From assembly GCA_946617625.1 (NCBI GenBank), contig CAMOKF010000007.1, positions 1-47,128 on the forward strand: a stretch of 47,128 nt of DNA, in the 5' to 3' direction. Positions 13,076 through 22,152 of the stretch are shown here, piece after piece (position 1 is the first letter of the stretch; each line of letters opens with the position of its first letter). The notes under the pieces are model-generated. The model was not told the DNA's origin. It did no database searches and saw only the letters and a program-made list of their open reading frames with translations. The translations under genes and the position numbers were made by a program. The stretch comes from an uncultured Bacillota bacterium (GTDB taxonomy: Bacteria; Bacillota_I; Bacilli_A; RF39; UBA660).

Positions 13076-14065
13076 ATGAACGAAGAAAAATATATAGTTA
13101 CAATCGATGGTCCTGATTGTAGTGGTAAAACTTATACTTGGACTAATTTACAAAGAAAAGGAGTTAACGTACAAATAAGAGGTATTCTATCAAATATTGC
13201 TTATGGTCTTAAATATAATAGAAATGTAGATGAAATGATAGAAATGTATAATAAAAATCCTCTTAATTATAAAATCTATTTATTAATGCCACAAAATTCC
13301 ATTAAAGTAGATAGATTACATTCGAGATTAAAATCTATTTATGATAGTGATGCTATAATATGTAATTTAAAAGATGCTATTGATACATGGAAAGATGGTG
13401 AATATTTTGATAAAGCTATAAGTCTTTTAGAAAAGACATATAAAGGTAAAATAGAAATTAGTAGAAGAACTTGGCAAAGTGATATTGATTTAACAGAAAG
13501 TGCTATAACTGATTTTATAAGTAAAAATAAAATTTATTCTAATGATGAATTAAAAGCACTTAATAATATAGAAAATGGAATTATAGTATTAAATGAACCT
13601 ATAGATACTTTTGAATCTGCTGCTAAATGTGCTTCTGAATATAAGTATATAGTATTTAATGAACCTTTAGATAAAAAAGATTTTATTGAAAGATTATATA
13701 ATCAAGCTCAAGATAATGATGCAGATGTAGCAAAAATGTTCAATAATTTAATAGAATTAACTGGTAAAAGTTATGAAGAAATATATGATGAAATATTCAA
13801 TTATGATGGTGGAACAGAACCTTATGATGCTTTTGTTGAATATTTAGAAGATTATGAATTAAATGTAGAAGTAAGTGCTAAAGTAACAGTTGATACTACA
13901 GTAAATTTAGATATAAAATTATCAGAATATTCTCAGTATAATTATAGTGATATAGAAGATTATATATATGATAATAGTGATGCTAGTGATGAAATAATGA
14001 ATAATTTAGAAGATGAATTAAGATATGCTGAATTTGATAGATTAGAAGTAAATGAGGTAAGATAA
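13076..14065 (+). CDS. P-loop kinase-like protein with long acidic C-terminal extension
   Basis: 329 residues. The P-loop GPDCSGKT (residues 12-19) near the N-terminus, preceded by a hydrophobic beta-strand (YIVTIDG), is typical of thymidylate and deoxynucleoside kinases. The sequence after about residue 60 does not show the usual dTMP kinase signature, and the last 150 residues are very acidic (YDGGTEPYDAFVEYLEDY). It may phosphorylate dTMP or another nucleotide in the thymidylate pathway encoded here, but the substrate is uncertain. The start at ATG 13076 fits the AAAGGA site better than GTG 13067. Its stop overlaps the HD-protein start. Confidence 0.7.
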   Translation: MNEEKYIVTIDGPDCSGKTYTWTNLQRKGVNVQIRGILSNIAYGLKYNRNVDEMIEMYNKNPLNYKIYLLMPQNSIKVDRLHSRLKSIYDSDAIICNLKDAIDTWKDGEYFDKAISLLEKTYKGKIEISRRTWQSDIDLTESAITDFISKNKIYSNDELKALNNIENGIIVLNEPIDTFESAAKCASEYKYIVFNEPLDKKDFIERLYNQAQDNDADVAKMFNNLIELTGKSYEEIYDEIFNYDGGTEPYDAFVEYLEDYELNVEVSAKVTVDTTVNLDIKLSEYSQYNYSDIEDYIYDNSDASDEIMNNLEDELRYAEFDRLEVNEVR

Positions 14066-14649
14066 TGTTAAGTGAAGTTGAATTATTAGAAAATAAAAAC
14101 AATTATATTGAGCTTCTTAAAAGTACTAATAGAGAAAATATTGACAAAGTAATTGATATGCTAAAAGCTAGTGACTTTTTTGAAGCTCCAGCTTCTACTA
14201 AATATCATGATAATTTTAAAGGTGGATTATGTTATCATAGTTTAAAAGTTTATGGTAATTTAGTAAAATTAGATAAAGAATATAATTTACAACTTGCTAA
14301 AAGCTCAATGATAATAATGGGATTATTACATGATATTTGTAAAATTAATTGCTATATAAAAGATAAGAAAAATGTAAAAGTTGGTGGTAATTGGATTACT
14401 GTAGATTATTGGAGTTTTAAAGATGAACTTCCAATTGGTCATGGACAAAAATCAGTAATTATGTTATTACAACTTGGTTTACCACTTACTGAATTAGAAT
14501 TAGAGTCTATAGTAGGTCATATGAATGGTTATGATAAATCAGATATGTTCGATGCTTCTAATATATTTAATTTAGATAGTGATACTATTTGGTTACACTT
14601 AGCTGATTTTATAGCATCATATTATGAACGTAGTCATGTAGATTATTAA
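14065..14649 (+). CDS. HD-domain phosphohydrolase
   Basis: 194 residues with the HD metal-binding set: His58, His89-Asp90 (LLHDICK), His126 and His152, and Asp181 (LADFIAS). HD proteins of this size in phages are often nucleotide phosphohydrolases or nucleotidases. With a nearby kinase, dUTPase and HAD nucleotidase, a role in nucleotide pool control is likely but unproven; a signalling-nucleotide hydrolase is an alternative. ATG overlaps the upstream TAA (TAATG). Confidence 0.85.
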   Translation: MLSEVELLENKNNYIELLKSTNRENIDKVIDMLKASDFFEAPASTKYHDNFKGGLCYHSLKVYGNLVKLDKEYNLQLAKSSMIIMGLLHDICKINCYIKDKKNVKVGGNWITVDYWSFKDELPIGHGQKSVIMLLQLGLPLTELELESIVGHMNGYDKSDMFDASNIFNLDSDTIWLHLADFIASYYERSHVDY

Positions 14650-14666
14650 AAAGAATGGAGGTAATT

Positions 14667-15395
14667 ATGAGTAATTTTATATTTACAGATTCTCCAGAAG
14701 AACAAAATGAATCTGTAACAAGAAGAAGAGATTTTTATATTGGTGGTTCTGAACTAAATAAAATATTTGAAGATTTTTATAAAGGAGATATTATTCAAAA
14801 TATATTTGATAAATTATGCTACATGGATAGAGAACATTCTGATATTCCTCAACCTGATTGGGCAATATTTGGTCATAGAGCTGAAGAAATAATTAGAAAT
14901 TATGTAAATATAAAATATAATAGAAATTATCGTCCTGCTGTAGCTATTAATGATGCAAAACAATCTAGAACAAATGTTGATGGTTACGATCCTAATGCTG
15001 AACAACAACTTTGGGAATGTAAAACTTATTCAGGCAAAGAAGATATTAGTAAATATACTAAACAAATAGTATATTATATGCTAAGAAATAATATAAAAGA
15101 ATGTTTATTAACTACATTAAGCAAAGATGTATTAGATGATGGGGGTAAAAAAGTTAGAAATATTACTATTGAAGAATTAAACGATTCTGAATTAGCTAAA
15201 AGATTAAAATTTCATATCGTAAAACTTGAAGATTATAAAGAATTATCAAAACAAATTGAAAAATTAACTGATAAATATATAGAGCTTTATAATTATATTT
15301 CAAGAAGTAATTTAATGAAAAAGTATATAGAAGATTATAAACAAATGATAATTTCTCAAGATGATATGATAGCTAATTTCATGAAAAGTTTTTAA
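14667..15395 (+). CDS. PD-(D/E)XK nuclease (YqaJ/RecB-like exonuclease)
   Basis: 242 residues from ATG 14667, which has GGAGG upstream. The nuclease core shows Glu73/Glu74 (GHRAEEIIRNY), Asp105 (NVDGYD), Glu117-Cys-Lys119 (WECKT) and Gln133 (QIVYYML), the order expected for lambda-exonuclease/YqaJ-type enzymes. It probably resects DNA ends for single-strand annealing with the Sak4-like ATPase and DUF669 protein, or degrades host DNA. It lies next to a helicase gene. Confidence 0.87.
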   Translation: MSNFIFTDSPEEQNESVTRRRDFYIGGSELNKIFEDFYKGDIIQNIFDKLCYMDREHSDIPQPDWAIFGHRAEEIIRNYVNIKYNRNYRPAVAINDAKQSRTNVDGYDPNAEQQLWECKTYSGKEDISKYTKQIVYYMLRNNIKECLLTTLSKDVLDDGGKKVRNITIEELNDSELAKRLKFHIVKLEDYKELSKQIEKLTDKYIELYNYISRSNLMKKYIEDYKQMIISQDDMIANFMKSF

Positions 15396-15405
15396 AGAGG
15401 TTCAC

Positions 15406-16632
15406 ATGAAATATGAAGATTTGTATGATTATCAAAAAGAAATAGTTAACCAATTAAGTAAATCAAAATTGTTACTTATGAGTGTTGGCTCTGGTAAAAC
15501 TTATTGTTCTACATTTGCTTATAAAAAATATTGTAAAGGTAAATTACTTATTTTAGCTCCAGCAAGTATGATTGAAGAATGGAAAGATACGTGCGAAGAA
15601 CTGGAAATTACAAATTATGATATTTATAGTTATAATAAAATATGTATGGAAAAATATATAACTGAAGTATTAAATACAGATTATGAATGTGCTATAATAG
15701 ATGAAGCTCATCATATAAGTAATAGAAACAATAAATCTACTAAAAAAATATTGAAAAAGATTGATTCAATAAGATTAAAATATTTATTGACTGCTACTCC
15801 TGAAAATTATGAATGGAAAGATTTTTATATCTACTTTAGAATAATATATGGTTCAGGTTTTATGAGTTATACTGCTTATAGAAGAAGATATTTTGTTGAA
15901 AGACCTAGTTATTGGAATCCTTATGTAATGGACATTCTAGGTTATGTTAATGAAGATGAGCTAATAAGATTTAAAGATTCAATAAGCATTATATACAATA
16001 AAAAAAGAAAAGCTAAAGTAGAAGAACACGAAGTATATGTAAATATAAACTCTGATTTACAAAGAAAATTTAAAACAATAATAAAAAACAGAGTATATAA
16101 AGATTATATAATAGATTCTCCAGCAAAAAATGGTTACTTTAAAAGAATGTTAGCTAGTTTAATGATTCTTAGTGATGATGAAGATACTTACAAATATGAA
16201 TTAGTAAGTAATGTTAAATTAGATAAACTTAAAGAAATAATAGAAAGTAATAAAAATGAAAATATAATAATTTATTATAATTATATTAATGAAAAAACTA
16301 TATTAGCAGAATATTTAAAAGATTATGATGTAAGAATATTTAATTCTAAAAATGATTTTGAAATTGTAGAACCTGGAAAAATAAATATGATAAGCTATGC
16401 TGTTGGTTCTGAAGGAGTAAATAAATTTAAAGATTGCTCAGTATATATAGCATTTAGTTTACCATATAGCAAAAGAATTTTCAAACAAAGCAAAGGTAGA
16501 ATTAATAGACTTGATAATTATGAAACTGAAAAATATTATTACTTTATAAATGATATTGATTATAAAGTATTAGAAACATTAAAGAAAGGTCAATCATTTA
16601 CTGATAAATTAATGGAGAAAACTTATGAATAA
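15406..16632 (+). CDS. Superfamily 2 DNA helicase
   Basis: 408 residues. A Q-like motif (YDYQKEIV) is followed by Walker A SVGSGKT (residues 26-32), the Walker B DEAH box (about 95-102, AIIDEAHH), motif III (TATPE, about 129) and motif VI (QSKGRINRLD, about 362), all in the usual order. It is compact and has no extra nuclease domain. It should unwind or remodel DNA or replication forks for phage replication or recombination. It overlaps the sigma-like gene by eight bases. Confidence 0.92.
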   Translation: MKYEDLYDYQKEIVNQLSKSKLLLMSVGSGKTYCSTFAYKKYCKGKLLILAPASMIEEWKDTCEELEITNYDIYSYNKICMEKYITEVLNTDYECAIIDEAHHISNRNNKSTKKILKKIDSIRLKYLLTATPENYEWKDFYIYFRIIYGSGFMSYTAYRRRYFVERPSYWNPYVMDILGYVNEDELIRFKDSISIIYNKKRKAKVEEHEVYVNINSDLQRKFKTIIKNRVYKDYIIDSPAKNGYFKRMLASLMILSDDEDTYKYELVSNVKLDKLKEIIESNKNENIIIYYNYINEKTILAEYLKDYDVRIFNSKNDFEIVEPGKINMISYAVGSEGVNKFKDCSVYIAFSLPYSKRIFKQSKGRINRLDNYETEKYYYFINDIDYKVLETLKKGQSFTDKLMEKTYE

Positions 16633-17161
16633 AGATGAGTGTGAGAAATTTTATTTAGAAAATGAAAAACTGGCTTATAAATTTGGTACTAAATATGGAA
16701 TATTACATGATGAAGATATGATGCAAGATATTAAAATAGCATTATATAAAGCAGTTAAAACTTTCGATCCTAATAAAGGAGTTGCTTTCTCAACTTATGC
16801 TTTTACTATTATGGCTAATGAGTATAATTATCATTTTAGAAATAAATATTTGAAATTTAGCTTTGTAAAAAATACAGTTATCGGAGATAATAATAAAGAA
16901 ATATCAATATTTGATATAATTGAAGATACTAATACTGTAGATTTAGATACTAATATAATAAATAAAGAAATTATAGATATAATATTAAATTATATTAAGT
17001 CATTAGATTATTTATCTAAGAATTTATATTACGATTATTATTTTAAACATTTAAAGCAAAAAGAGATGGTTGATAAATATAAATTATCTCAAACTCAAAT
17101 AAGTAGAAAATTGAAAAAAATAAATAAGAGTTTACAAAAACTATTAGCCGGTTTTATATAA
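16625..17161 (+). CDS. Sigma-70-like RNA polymerase sigma factor
   Basis: 178 residues. Residues 12-75 match sigma region 2, with DMMQDIKIALYKAVKTFDP and FSTYAFTIMANE covering the core-binding and -10-recognition helices. Residues 125-172 hold a region-4-like helix-turn-helix (KQKEMVDKYKLSQTQISRKL). Region 3 seems absent. As an early gene it is the natural candidate to direct host RNA polymerase to the -10-only late motifs on the other strand. That link is inferred. It is the last gene of the P3 transcript. Confidence 0.85.
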   Translation: MNKDECEKFYLENEKLAYKFGTKYGILHDEDMMQDIKIALYKAVKTFDPNKGVAFSTYAFTIMANEYNYHFRNKYLKFSFVKNTVIGDNNKEISIFDIIEDTNTVDLDTNIINKEIIDIILNYIKSLDYLSKNLYYDYYFKHLKQKEMVDKYKLSQTQISRKLKKINKSLQKLLAGFI

Positions 17162-17164
17162 CTG

Positions 17165-17193
17165 TTTACAAAATGTATATAATGGATTATAAT
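17165..17193 (+). promoter_or_regulatory. Early promoter P4
   Basis: TTTACA at 17165-17170, 17-base spacer and TATAAT at 17188-17193. The element begins four bases after the sigma gene stop and shares TGTTTACAAAAT and TGGATTATAATTAAATTA with P3. It drives dUTPase and the replication genes. Confidence 0.88.
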
Positions 17194-17224
17194 TAAATTA
17201 GATAGATAAAGAAAGGAGGCTAAA

Positions 17225-17641
17225 ATGAAAATAGAATTAATTAATTATGCTAATGTACCTATAGAAAGTATGATTAAAGAATCACCTTATGATAACGATG
17301 CTGGAATTGATATAAGGCTAAGAGAAAGAATAACGATAGCTCCTCATTCTACATCGACAATTGGTTGTGGTTTTGGTTTGAAATTACCTGCTGGAGTTAT
17401 GGCTCAAGTAATTACTAGAAGTAGTATATCAAAACAAAATATTACTATTGGTAATGCTCCAATCGATGCTAGTTATACTGGTGAAATTCACATGATGGTA
17501 TCAAATAATTCTGAACATTGGGTACATTTTGAAGCAGGTGAAAGATTAGCTCAATTAGTAATAATTCCTATTATTAATTTTGAATTAGTAAATGAATTAC
17601 ATACTAGAGATTCTAATGGTTTAGGTAGTAGTGGTAAATAA
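17225..17641 (+). CDS. dut: dUTP diphosphatase (trimeric dUTPase)
   Basis: 138 residues with all five conserved motifs: AGIDI (26-30), RSSIS (65-69), GNAPIDASYTGEI (77-88), GERLAQLVI (105-113) and the C-terminal RDSNGLGSSG (128-137). It hydrolyses dUTP to dUMP and pyrophosphate, keeping uracil out of DNA and supplying dUMP to the ThyX-like enzyme together with dCMP deaminase. AAAGGAGG ribosome binding site; first gene behind P4. Confidence 0.96.
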   Translation: MKIELINYANVPIESMIKESPYDNDAGIDIRLRERITIAPHSTSTIGCGFGLKLPAGVMAQVITRSSISKQNITIGNAPIDASYTGEIHMMVSNNSEHWVHFEAGERLAQLVIIPIINFELVNELHTRDSNGLGSSGK

Positions 17642-17658
17642 GAAAGGAGAAAATAAAG

Positions 17659-18339
17659 ATGAGTCTATTACCAGAAAATAAACCTACTCAAGCTGATTTA
17701 ACTCCAAAATTATTCGTAATTGGTGGAGCAGCAATGAGTGGTAAAACTTATTCAGCTTGTCAATTTCCTAATCCGATATTGATAAACACAGACGGTAACT
17801 GTAAAAAAGTTACTACTCCAAGTATATATTTAAATGATAAAAAATATAAAACATATAAAGAAAAATTAGAATTATTATTTGGAGTATTAAAAGAACTTAA
17901 CGAAACTGAAAATAGTTATCAAACAATAGTTATTGATTTAATAGAAGATGTATTTGATATTTGTGAAGGTTATGTTCTTGAAAAATATAAAGTAGATAAT
18001 TTAGGAAAAGTTCCTGGTTATGCTACAGGTTATACTGAAAGAAAAGTAAATATGCAAAATGTAATATCTGCTTTAAAAACTTTAACTAACAAATATTATG
18101 TAGTTGTATTAACTCATACAGTAGATAAAGTTGTAGATGATAAAATGGTAACAATAAGTATGTTAAAAGAAGATTTTTATATTTTATTAGAAGGCAAAGC
18201 TGATATGGTAATTAATTGCAAAAAACTTGGTAATACTTATATTACTAGAATGACTAAAATGAGAAATAATTATAAAGATGCTAATGTTCAAAAATTAATA
18301 AATAAAGATATTTTGGAGGTGATAAAAAATTATGAATAA
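17659..18339 (+). CDS. Sak4-like RecA-fold ATPase (single-strand annealing/recombination)
   Basis: 226 residues. Walker A GGAAMSGKT is at 22-30, followed by INTDGN. A Walker B-like strand (IVIDLIED) is near 94-101, and VVVLTHT near 150 carries the usual polar residue at the strand end. This is the AAA_24/Sak4 organisation of phage recombinases. It is followed two genes later by a DUF669 protein, a partnership often seen in Firmicutes phages. It should load on DNA to promote annealing with the upstream exonuclease. Confidence 0.87.
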   Translation: MSLLPENKPTQADLTPKLFVIGGAAMSGKTYSACQFPNPILINTDGNCKKVTTPSIYLNDKKYKTYKEKLELLFGVLKELNETENSYQTIVIDLIEDVFDICEGYVLEKYKVDNLGKVPGYATGYTERKVNMQNVISALKTLTNKYYVVVLTHTVDKVVDDKMVTISMLKEDFYILLEGKADMVINCKKLGNTYITRMTKMRNNYKDANVQKLINKDILEVIKNYE

Positions 18340-18649
18340 CGACTTAATACCTTATGATGAATTAGGATTGACTCCTGCTAAATTAGCTATTATAGATAAA
18401 TTCTGTTTTTATAAAAAAGCAGTTGAAGAATTTGAGTCAGAAATAAAAGATAAGTTTAAAGAACTTGTAGAAAATGGTGAAATTCCAGTAAGTTCTATAG
18501 ATATAGGAAATGTAATATTATCTTATAGAAAAGCTTATACTAAAAAATCTGTAGATACTAATAAATTAAAAGAAGATGGTATTTACGATGATTATGTTAA
18601 AGAAACTGAAGTAAAAAGTTCAGTATCAATGTCTATTAAGGAGGAATAA
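18332..18649 (+). CDS. Conserved phage protein near recombinase (105 residues)
   Basis: Overlaps the ATPase gene by eight bases with a TTGGAGGTG ribosome binding site. The N-terminal half is helical (LTPAKLAIIDKFCFYKKAVEE); the C-terminal half contains SVDTNKLKEDGIYDDYVKET, a pattern I have seen in unannotated proteins near Sak4/DUF669 genes. Probably an accessory recombination protein; function not known. Confidence 0.78.
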   Translation: MNNDLIPYDELGLTPAKLAIIDKFCFYKKAVEEFESEIKDKFKELVENGEIPVSSIDIGNVILSYRKAYTKKSVDTNKLKEDGIYDDYVKETEVKSSVSMSIKEE

Positions 18650-18651
18650 TA

Positions 18652-18864
18652 ATGGAAGAGATAATTGATAAATTAGATAAGTTAAGTGCAATTTATGACA
18701 CTAAATTAAATAGCATCATAGATATACTTGAAGATATGCCTGTTGGAGCAGATGATTTTGATAAAATGTTAGATCGCTCAGCAAAATTAATGGGTTTAAA
18801 ACTACAAACTGTAGATTTTAAAAATAATTATGAAGAATCAAAAAATATGAAGGAGGAAAAATAA
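18652..18864 (+). CDS. Hypothetical acidic protein (70 residues)
   Basis: Starts two bases after the previous stop with AAGGAGG. Acidic and helical (IIDKLDKLSAIYDTKL), no recognised domain. Sandwiched between recombination genes, so possibly an accessory factor. Function unknown. Confidence 0.75.
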   Translation: MEEIIDKLDKLSAIYDTKLNSIIDILEDMPVGADDFDKMLDRSAKLMGLKLQTVDFKNNYEESKNMKEEK

Positions 18865-18865
18865 T

Positions 18866-19270
18866 ATGAATGATTTTTTAGAATTAACACAAGGTCTATT
18901 AGACAATAATGATTTTGAGGAAAGTAGTGGTTTCGATCCAATTGAACCTGGTACTTATAGAGTAAAGGTGGCTAATGTTGAAAAGAAAGTTAGTCAAAAT
19001 GGAAATGAATATATTTCTATGGTATTAGAAATAATCGATGGAGAATTAGAAGGAAGAAAAATTTGGAATAATTTATTCTTTACTACTAAAACAGCTGAAA
19101 ATACAATTAAAAGAATTTATAAAATGGCTCAATTAGTAGATATTGAACCTAAAGTATTTTCAGATTTAGACTCAATCGTTGACTTTTGTTCTGGCTTTGT
19201 AGATAAAGCTTTTGAAATTGAATATGATGAAGAAGCATTTGTTAGAGTAAAATTCAATAAAGGATTATAA
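18866..19270 (+). CDS. DUF669 family protein, probable single-stranded DNA-binding partner
   Basis: 134 residues with the family pattern FDPIEPGTYRVKV…QNGNEYISMVLEI and IWNNLFFTTKTAENTIKRIYKM. DUF669 proteins are small OB-like beta proteins found beside Sak4 ATPases and are thought to bind single-stranded DNA. Likely the phage SSB equivalent, as no other SSB is visible. A strong AAGGAGG ribosome binding site suggests high expression. Confidence 0.85.
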   Translation: MNDFLELTQGLLDNNDFEESSGFDPIEPGTYRVKVANVEKKVSQNGNEYISMVLEIIDGELEGRKIWNNLFFTTKTAENTIKRIYKMAQLVDIEPKVFSDLDSIVDFCSGFVDKAFEIEYDEEAFVRVKFNKGL

Positions 19271-19271
19271 T

Positions 19272-19547
19272 ATGATTATAGATTCTATAGACTCTTTACA
19301 TTTAAATCAACATTCTTATTTGCAATTAATGAATGAAGTTGAGGTAATAAAAATTAAGGCTTTGAATAAATTAAAAAAAGAAGATGAGAATGTAAAAAAG
19401 TTTATAGAATCTAAATTATATTTAGTATTAAAATCAAATTTAATAAAAACATCTAATAAATACAATTATTATTTAAGTACTGTAGAAAATTATGAAGATG
19501 TAATATTAGAAGAAGTATTTGATATTTTAATGAAAGAAGGTAAATAA
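19272..19547 (+). CDS. Hypothetical protein (91 residues)
   Basis: Helical, lysine/glutamate-rich protein starting MIIDSIDSLHLNQHSYLQLM, ending one base into the polymerase start (TAATG). No family recognised. Position between SSB-like and polymerase genes suggests a replication accessory role, unproven. Confidence 0.75.
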   Translation: MIIDSIDSLHLNQHSYLQLMNEVEVIKIKALNKLKKEDENVKKFIESKLYLVLKSNLIKTSNKYNYYLSTVENYEDVILEEVFDILMKEGK

Positions 19548-21700
19548 TGAAGAAAGCTAAAGCTATATTTTTCGACTTTGAGGTTTTTAAATATGATTGG
19601 TTAGTATGTATAACAGAATATTGGCTAGATGATAATAAAGAATTGCAAACTAAAGATTTAGTTATATTGAATAATAAAGACCAATTAGAAAGATATTATA
19701 TAGATAATAAAGATTCTGGAATATTTATAGGTAAAAACTCTAGTAGATATGATAATGGAATTATGATTGGTATTTTAGAAGGTAAAAATCCTAAAGCAAT
19801 ATCAGATGCTATTATTGAAAAAGATATAAGTTGGAAAACTCAAATAAAAAATTGGAGGCAATATAATTTCTTATATATAGATATTATGCAAGATGCGGCA
19901 AGAATGAGTTTAAAAGAAGAAGAAGCTTATTTAGATTTACCTATTGTTACTACTGAAGTAGAATTTGACACTAATAGATTATTAACAAAAGAAGAATTAG
20001 AATTAACTATTAAATATTGTAAAGCTGATGTTAGAGCATTAATTACCTCTTTCAAAAATAATATTAATGGAATAATAACTAAATTAAATCTTATAGAAGA
20101 ATATCATTTACCAGTAAATTATATGAGTATGACTAATGCTCAATTATGTTCTAAGTTATTTAAATGTGTTAAAACATCATTTGATGATGAATTAATACCA
20201 TTTGATATAGAACAATTAGGTATAAAACCACAAAATAAAAGTGTTTTAGATTTTTATAGTCAACCTATAGATTATAAAAATAAATTATCAATTGATATAG
20301 CAGGTGTACCACATGTATATGCTTTTGGTGGATTACATGGAGCTTTATCTAATTTTTTCTATAGTGGAGAAATTTGGCTTATTGATGTTGCTTCATATTA
20401 TCCGTCACTAATGATATATTATAATTTTCTATCTAGAGCTATTCCTATTGAAGGTAAAAGAACATTTATAGATATGTACTTTAATAGAAGAAAAGTTAAA
20501 GCTAGAAATGGAGATGAACTTCAAGTAGTAATAGATGAAGAAATAGAATTTTATAAAACTCATCCTTATTATGGAAAGTACGATAGTACATATAATGATA
20601 GTTTAGATAAAGAACATCACAAAGCAAATAAAAAATTGTCACAAGTATTAAAACTACCATTAAATACAACTTATGGATGTGAAAAAGCTAAGTTTAATGA
20701 TATGTACGATCCTCATAATAGTAATAATGTGTGTATATCAGGTCAATTAATGATAACTGCTTTAGTAGAATTATTAGAACCTTATTGTAAATTAGTACAA
20801 ACTAACACTGATGGTATAATTATTATTCCTGAAAATAAAGATAAAGTAAAAGAAATAGTTAAATATTGGGAAGAAAAATCTCAAATGACTATGGAAATAG
20901 ATATAGCTCATAAACTAATTCAAAAAGATGTAAATAATTATATTTTGTTTGTAGATAATAATAACAAAGATACTTATGATTTGATAGAAGATTGTGCTAA
21001 ATTAAATATAAAAGTAGAAGTTATAGATTTATTATCTGAGTTTAAAAATATATATAATAAATATAATTTTATAACTAATAATAAACTAATATTAGAAGCG
21101 TTAGAAAACGATATTCCTAAAGATATATTAGATAAATATTATTTAAAACATTTAAATTTTTACTGTAAAAAAGATGGAGTAATATATTTATATGCTACTA
21201 GTATAAAAGCTATTGGTGGATTTGCAGCTCAATATATTTATAATAGTAAAACTATAGCTGGAGCTCAAATAAGAAGTAGTTTATCAGTAATAGATGATTG
21301 CTTATGTAATTATTTCTTATATGGTATTTCTATAGATGAGACTTTAGATTATACTAAAAAGCATTTTAAAACTAGATTTAAACAAGTAATTAAATCAGGT
21401 CCAAGCTTTAACAGAAACGTATGGTTTCATAATGGAAAATATCAACCTATAGGAAAGATAAATAGAATTTATTATACTACTAAAGAAGAGTGTGGTGGAG
21501 TATTTAAAATAAATGATAATGCTAAAGAAAAAAAGACAGGTAATATTTATTCTCAAATAGTAAAATTTGCAGAAACGTCTGATAATGTATATGTAGATAA
21601 TGATTTGAGTTTTGATTTTGATACTCTTAATTTAGATTACTATAAACAAATAGCTCAAAAAAGAATTGACCAATATGAGTCAAAAGAAAGGATTAAATAA
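19547..21700 (+). CDS. Family B-like DNA polymerase with 3'-5' exonuclease
   Basis: 717 residues. The exonuclease begins at residues 9-18 (FDFEVFKYDW, with Asp10 and Glu12), continues with IGKNSSRYDN and ends with YCKADVRAL near 159-166. Polymerase motif A is DVASYYPSL at about 280-288, motif B is LPLNTTYG at about 370-377, and motif C is QTNTDGI near 418-424, where Asn replaces the first Asp of the usual DTD. A roughly 290-residue C-terminal region follows with no clear motif. This branch is typical of Firmicutes siphoviruses and podoviruses. No terminal protein is seen, so protein priming is not indicated; the primase-polymerase downstream probably primes. Confidence 0.93.
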   Translation: MKKAKAIFFDFEVFKYDWLVCITEYWLDDNKELQTKDLVILNNKDQLERYYIDNKDSGIFIGKNSSRYDNGIMIGILEGKNPKAISDAIIEKDISWKTQIKNWRQYNFLYIDIMQDAARMSLKEEEAYLDLPIVTTEVEFDTNRLLTKEELELTIKYCKADVRALITSFKNNINGIITKLNLIEEYHLPVNYMSMTNAQLCSKLFKCVKTSFDDELIPFDIEQLGIKPQNKSVLDFYSQPIDYKNKLSIDIAGVPHVYAFGGLHGALSNFFYSGEIWLIDVASYYPSLMIYYNFLSRAIPIEGKRTFIDMYFNRRKVKARNGDELQVVIDEEIEFYKTHPYYGKYDSTYNDSLDKEHHKANKKLSQVLKLPLNTTYGCEKAKFNDMYDPHNSNNVCISGQLMITALVELLEPYCKLVQTNTDGIIIIPENKDKVKEIVKYWEEKSQMTMEIDIAHKLIQKDVNNYILFVDNNNKDTYDLIEDCAKLNIKVEVIDLLSEFKNIYNKYNFITNNKLILEALENDIPKDILDKYYLKHLNFYCKKDGVIYLYATSIKAIGGFAAQYIYNSKTIAGAQIRSSLSVIDDCLCNYFLYGISIDETLDYTKKHFKTRFKQVIKSGPSFNRNVWFHNGKYQPIGKINRIYYTTKEECGGVFKINDNAKEKKTGNIYSQIVKFAETSDNVYVDNDLSFDFDTLNLDYYKQIAQKRIDQYESKERIK

Positions 21701-22152
21701 TGATCGAAGAAATTAATAAAGTACCATTGTATATAGCTTCTAGAAATGAAGTTAGAGAAGATATAATGGTTTACCCTGAAACTGGAGATATAAGAAAAGA
21801 TAATGCTGATTATTATTCAAGTTTTAGAGAATATATTAGAGATAATAAATTATATGTTATTATTGATGGAATAATGTATAATAAAGCTAAATTAATATAC
21901 GATTCAGTAAATAGAAATAATTTACCATCAAAAAGATATAAAGTATTAGTACAAGGTGATATAACTCATCCAAATATACATAATATAATTGTAACAGATT
22001 TAAATTATAAAGACGATGTAATAAATACTTTTGATGAGAGTATTAATGTATTATATAATGATATAGATACTAATATTAGCATAGAATATTTATTGCAACA
22101 GTTAGCTAGTAAAAAATATAAAGTAATAGATAATGAGGTAAGTAATGAATAA
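21700..22152 (+). CDS. Hypothetical protein (150 residues)
   Basis: The start overlaps the polymerase stop (TAATG). Beta-rich with an acidic C-terminal half; contains VPLYIASRNEVREDIMVYPETGDI near the N-terminus, which resembles a substrate- or DNA-interaction surface but is not a motif I know. Function unknown; tight coupling to polymerase suggests a replication role. Confidence 0.75.
   Translation: MIEEINKVPLYIASRNEVREDIMVYPETGDIRKDNADYYSSFREYIRDNKLYVIIDGIMYNKAKLIYDSVNRNNLPSKRYKVLVQGDITHPNIHNIIVTDLNYKDDVINTFDESINVLYNDIDTNISIEYLLQQLASKKYKVIDNEVSNE

Noticed and set aside
14814-15008. Minus-strand frame inside the PD-(D/E)XK nuclease gene
   Set aside because: Antisense shadow of a gene with visible catalytic motifs.
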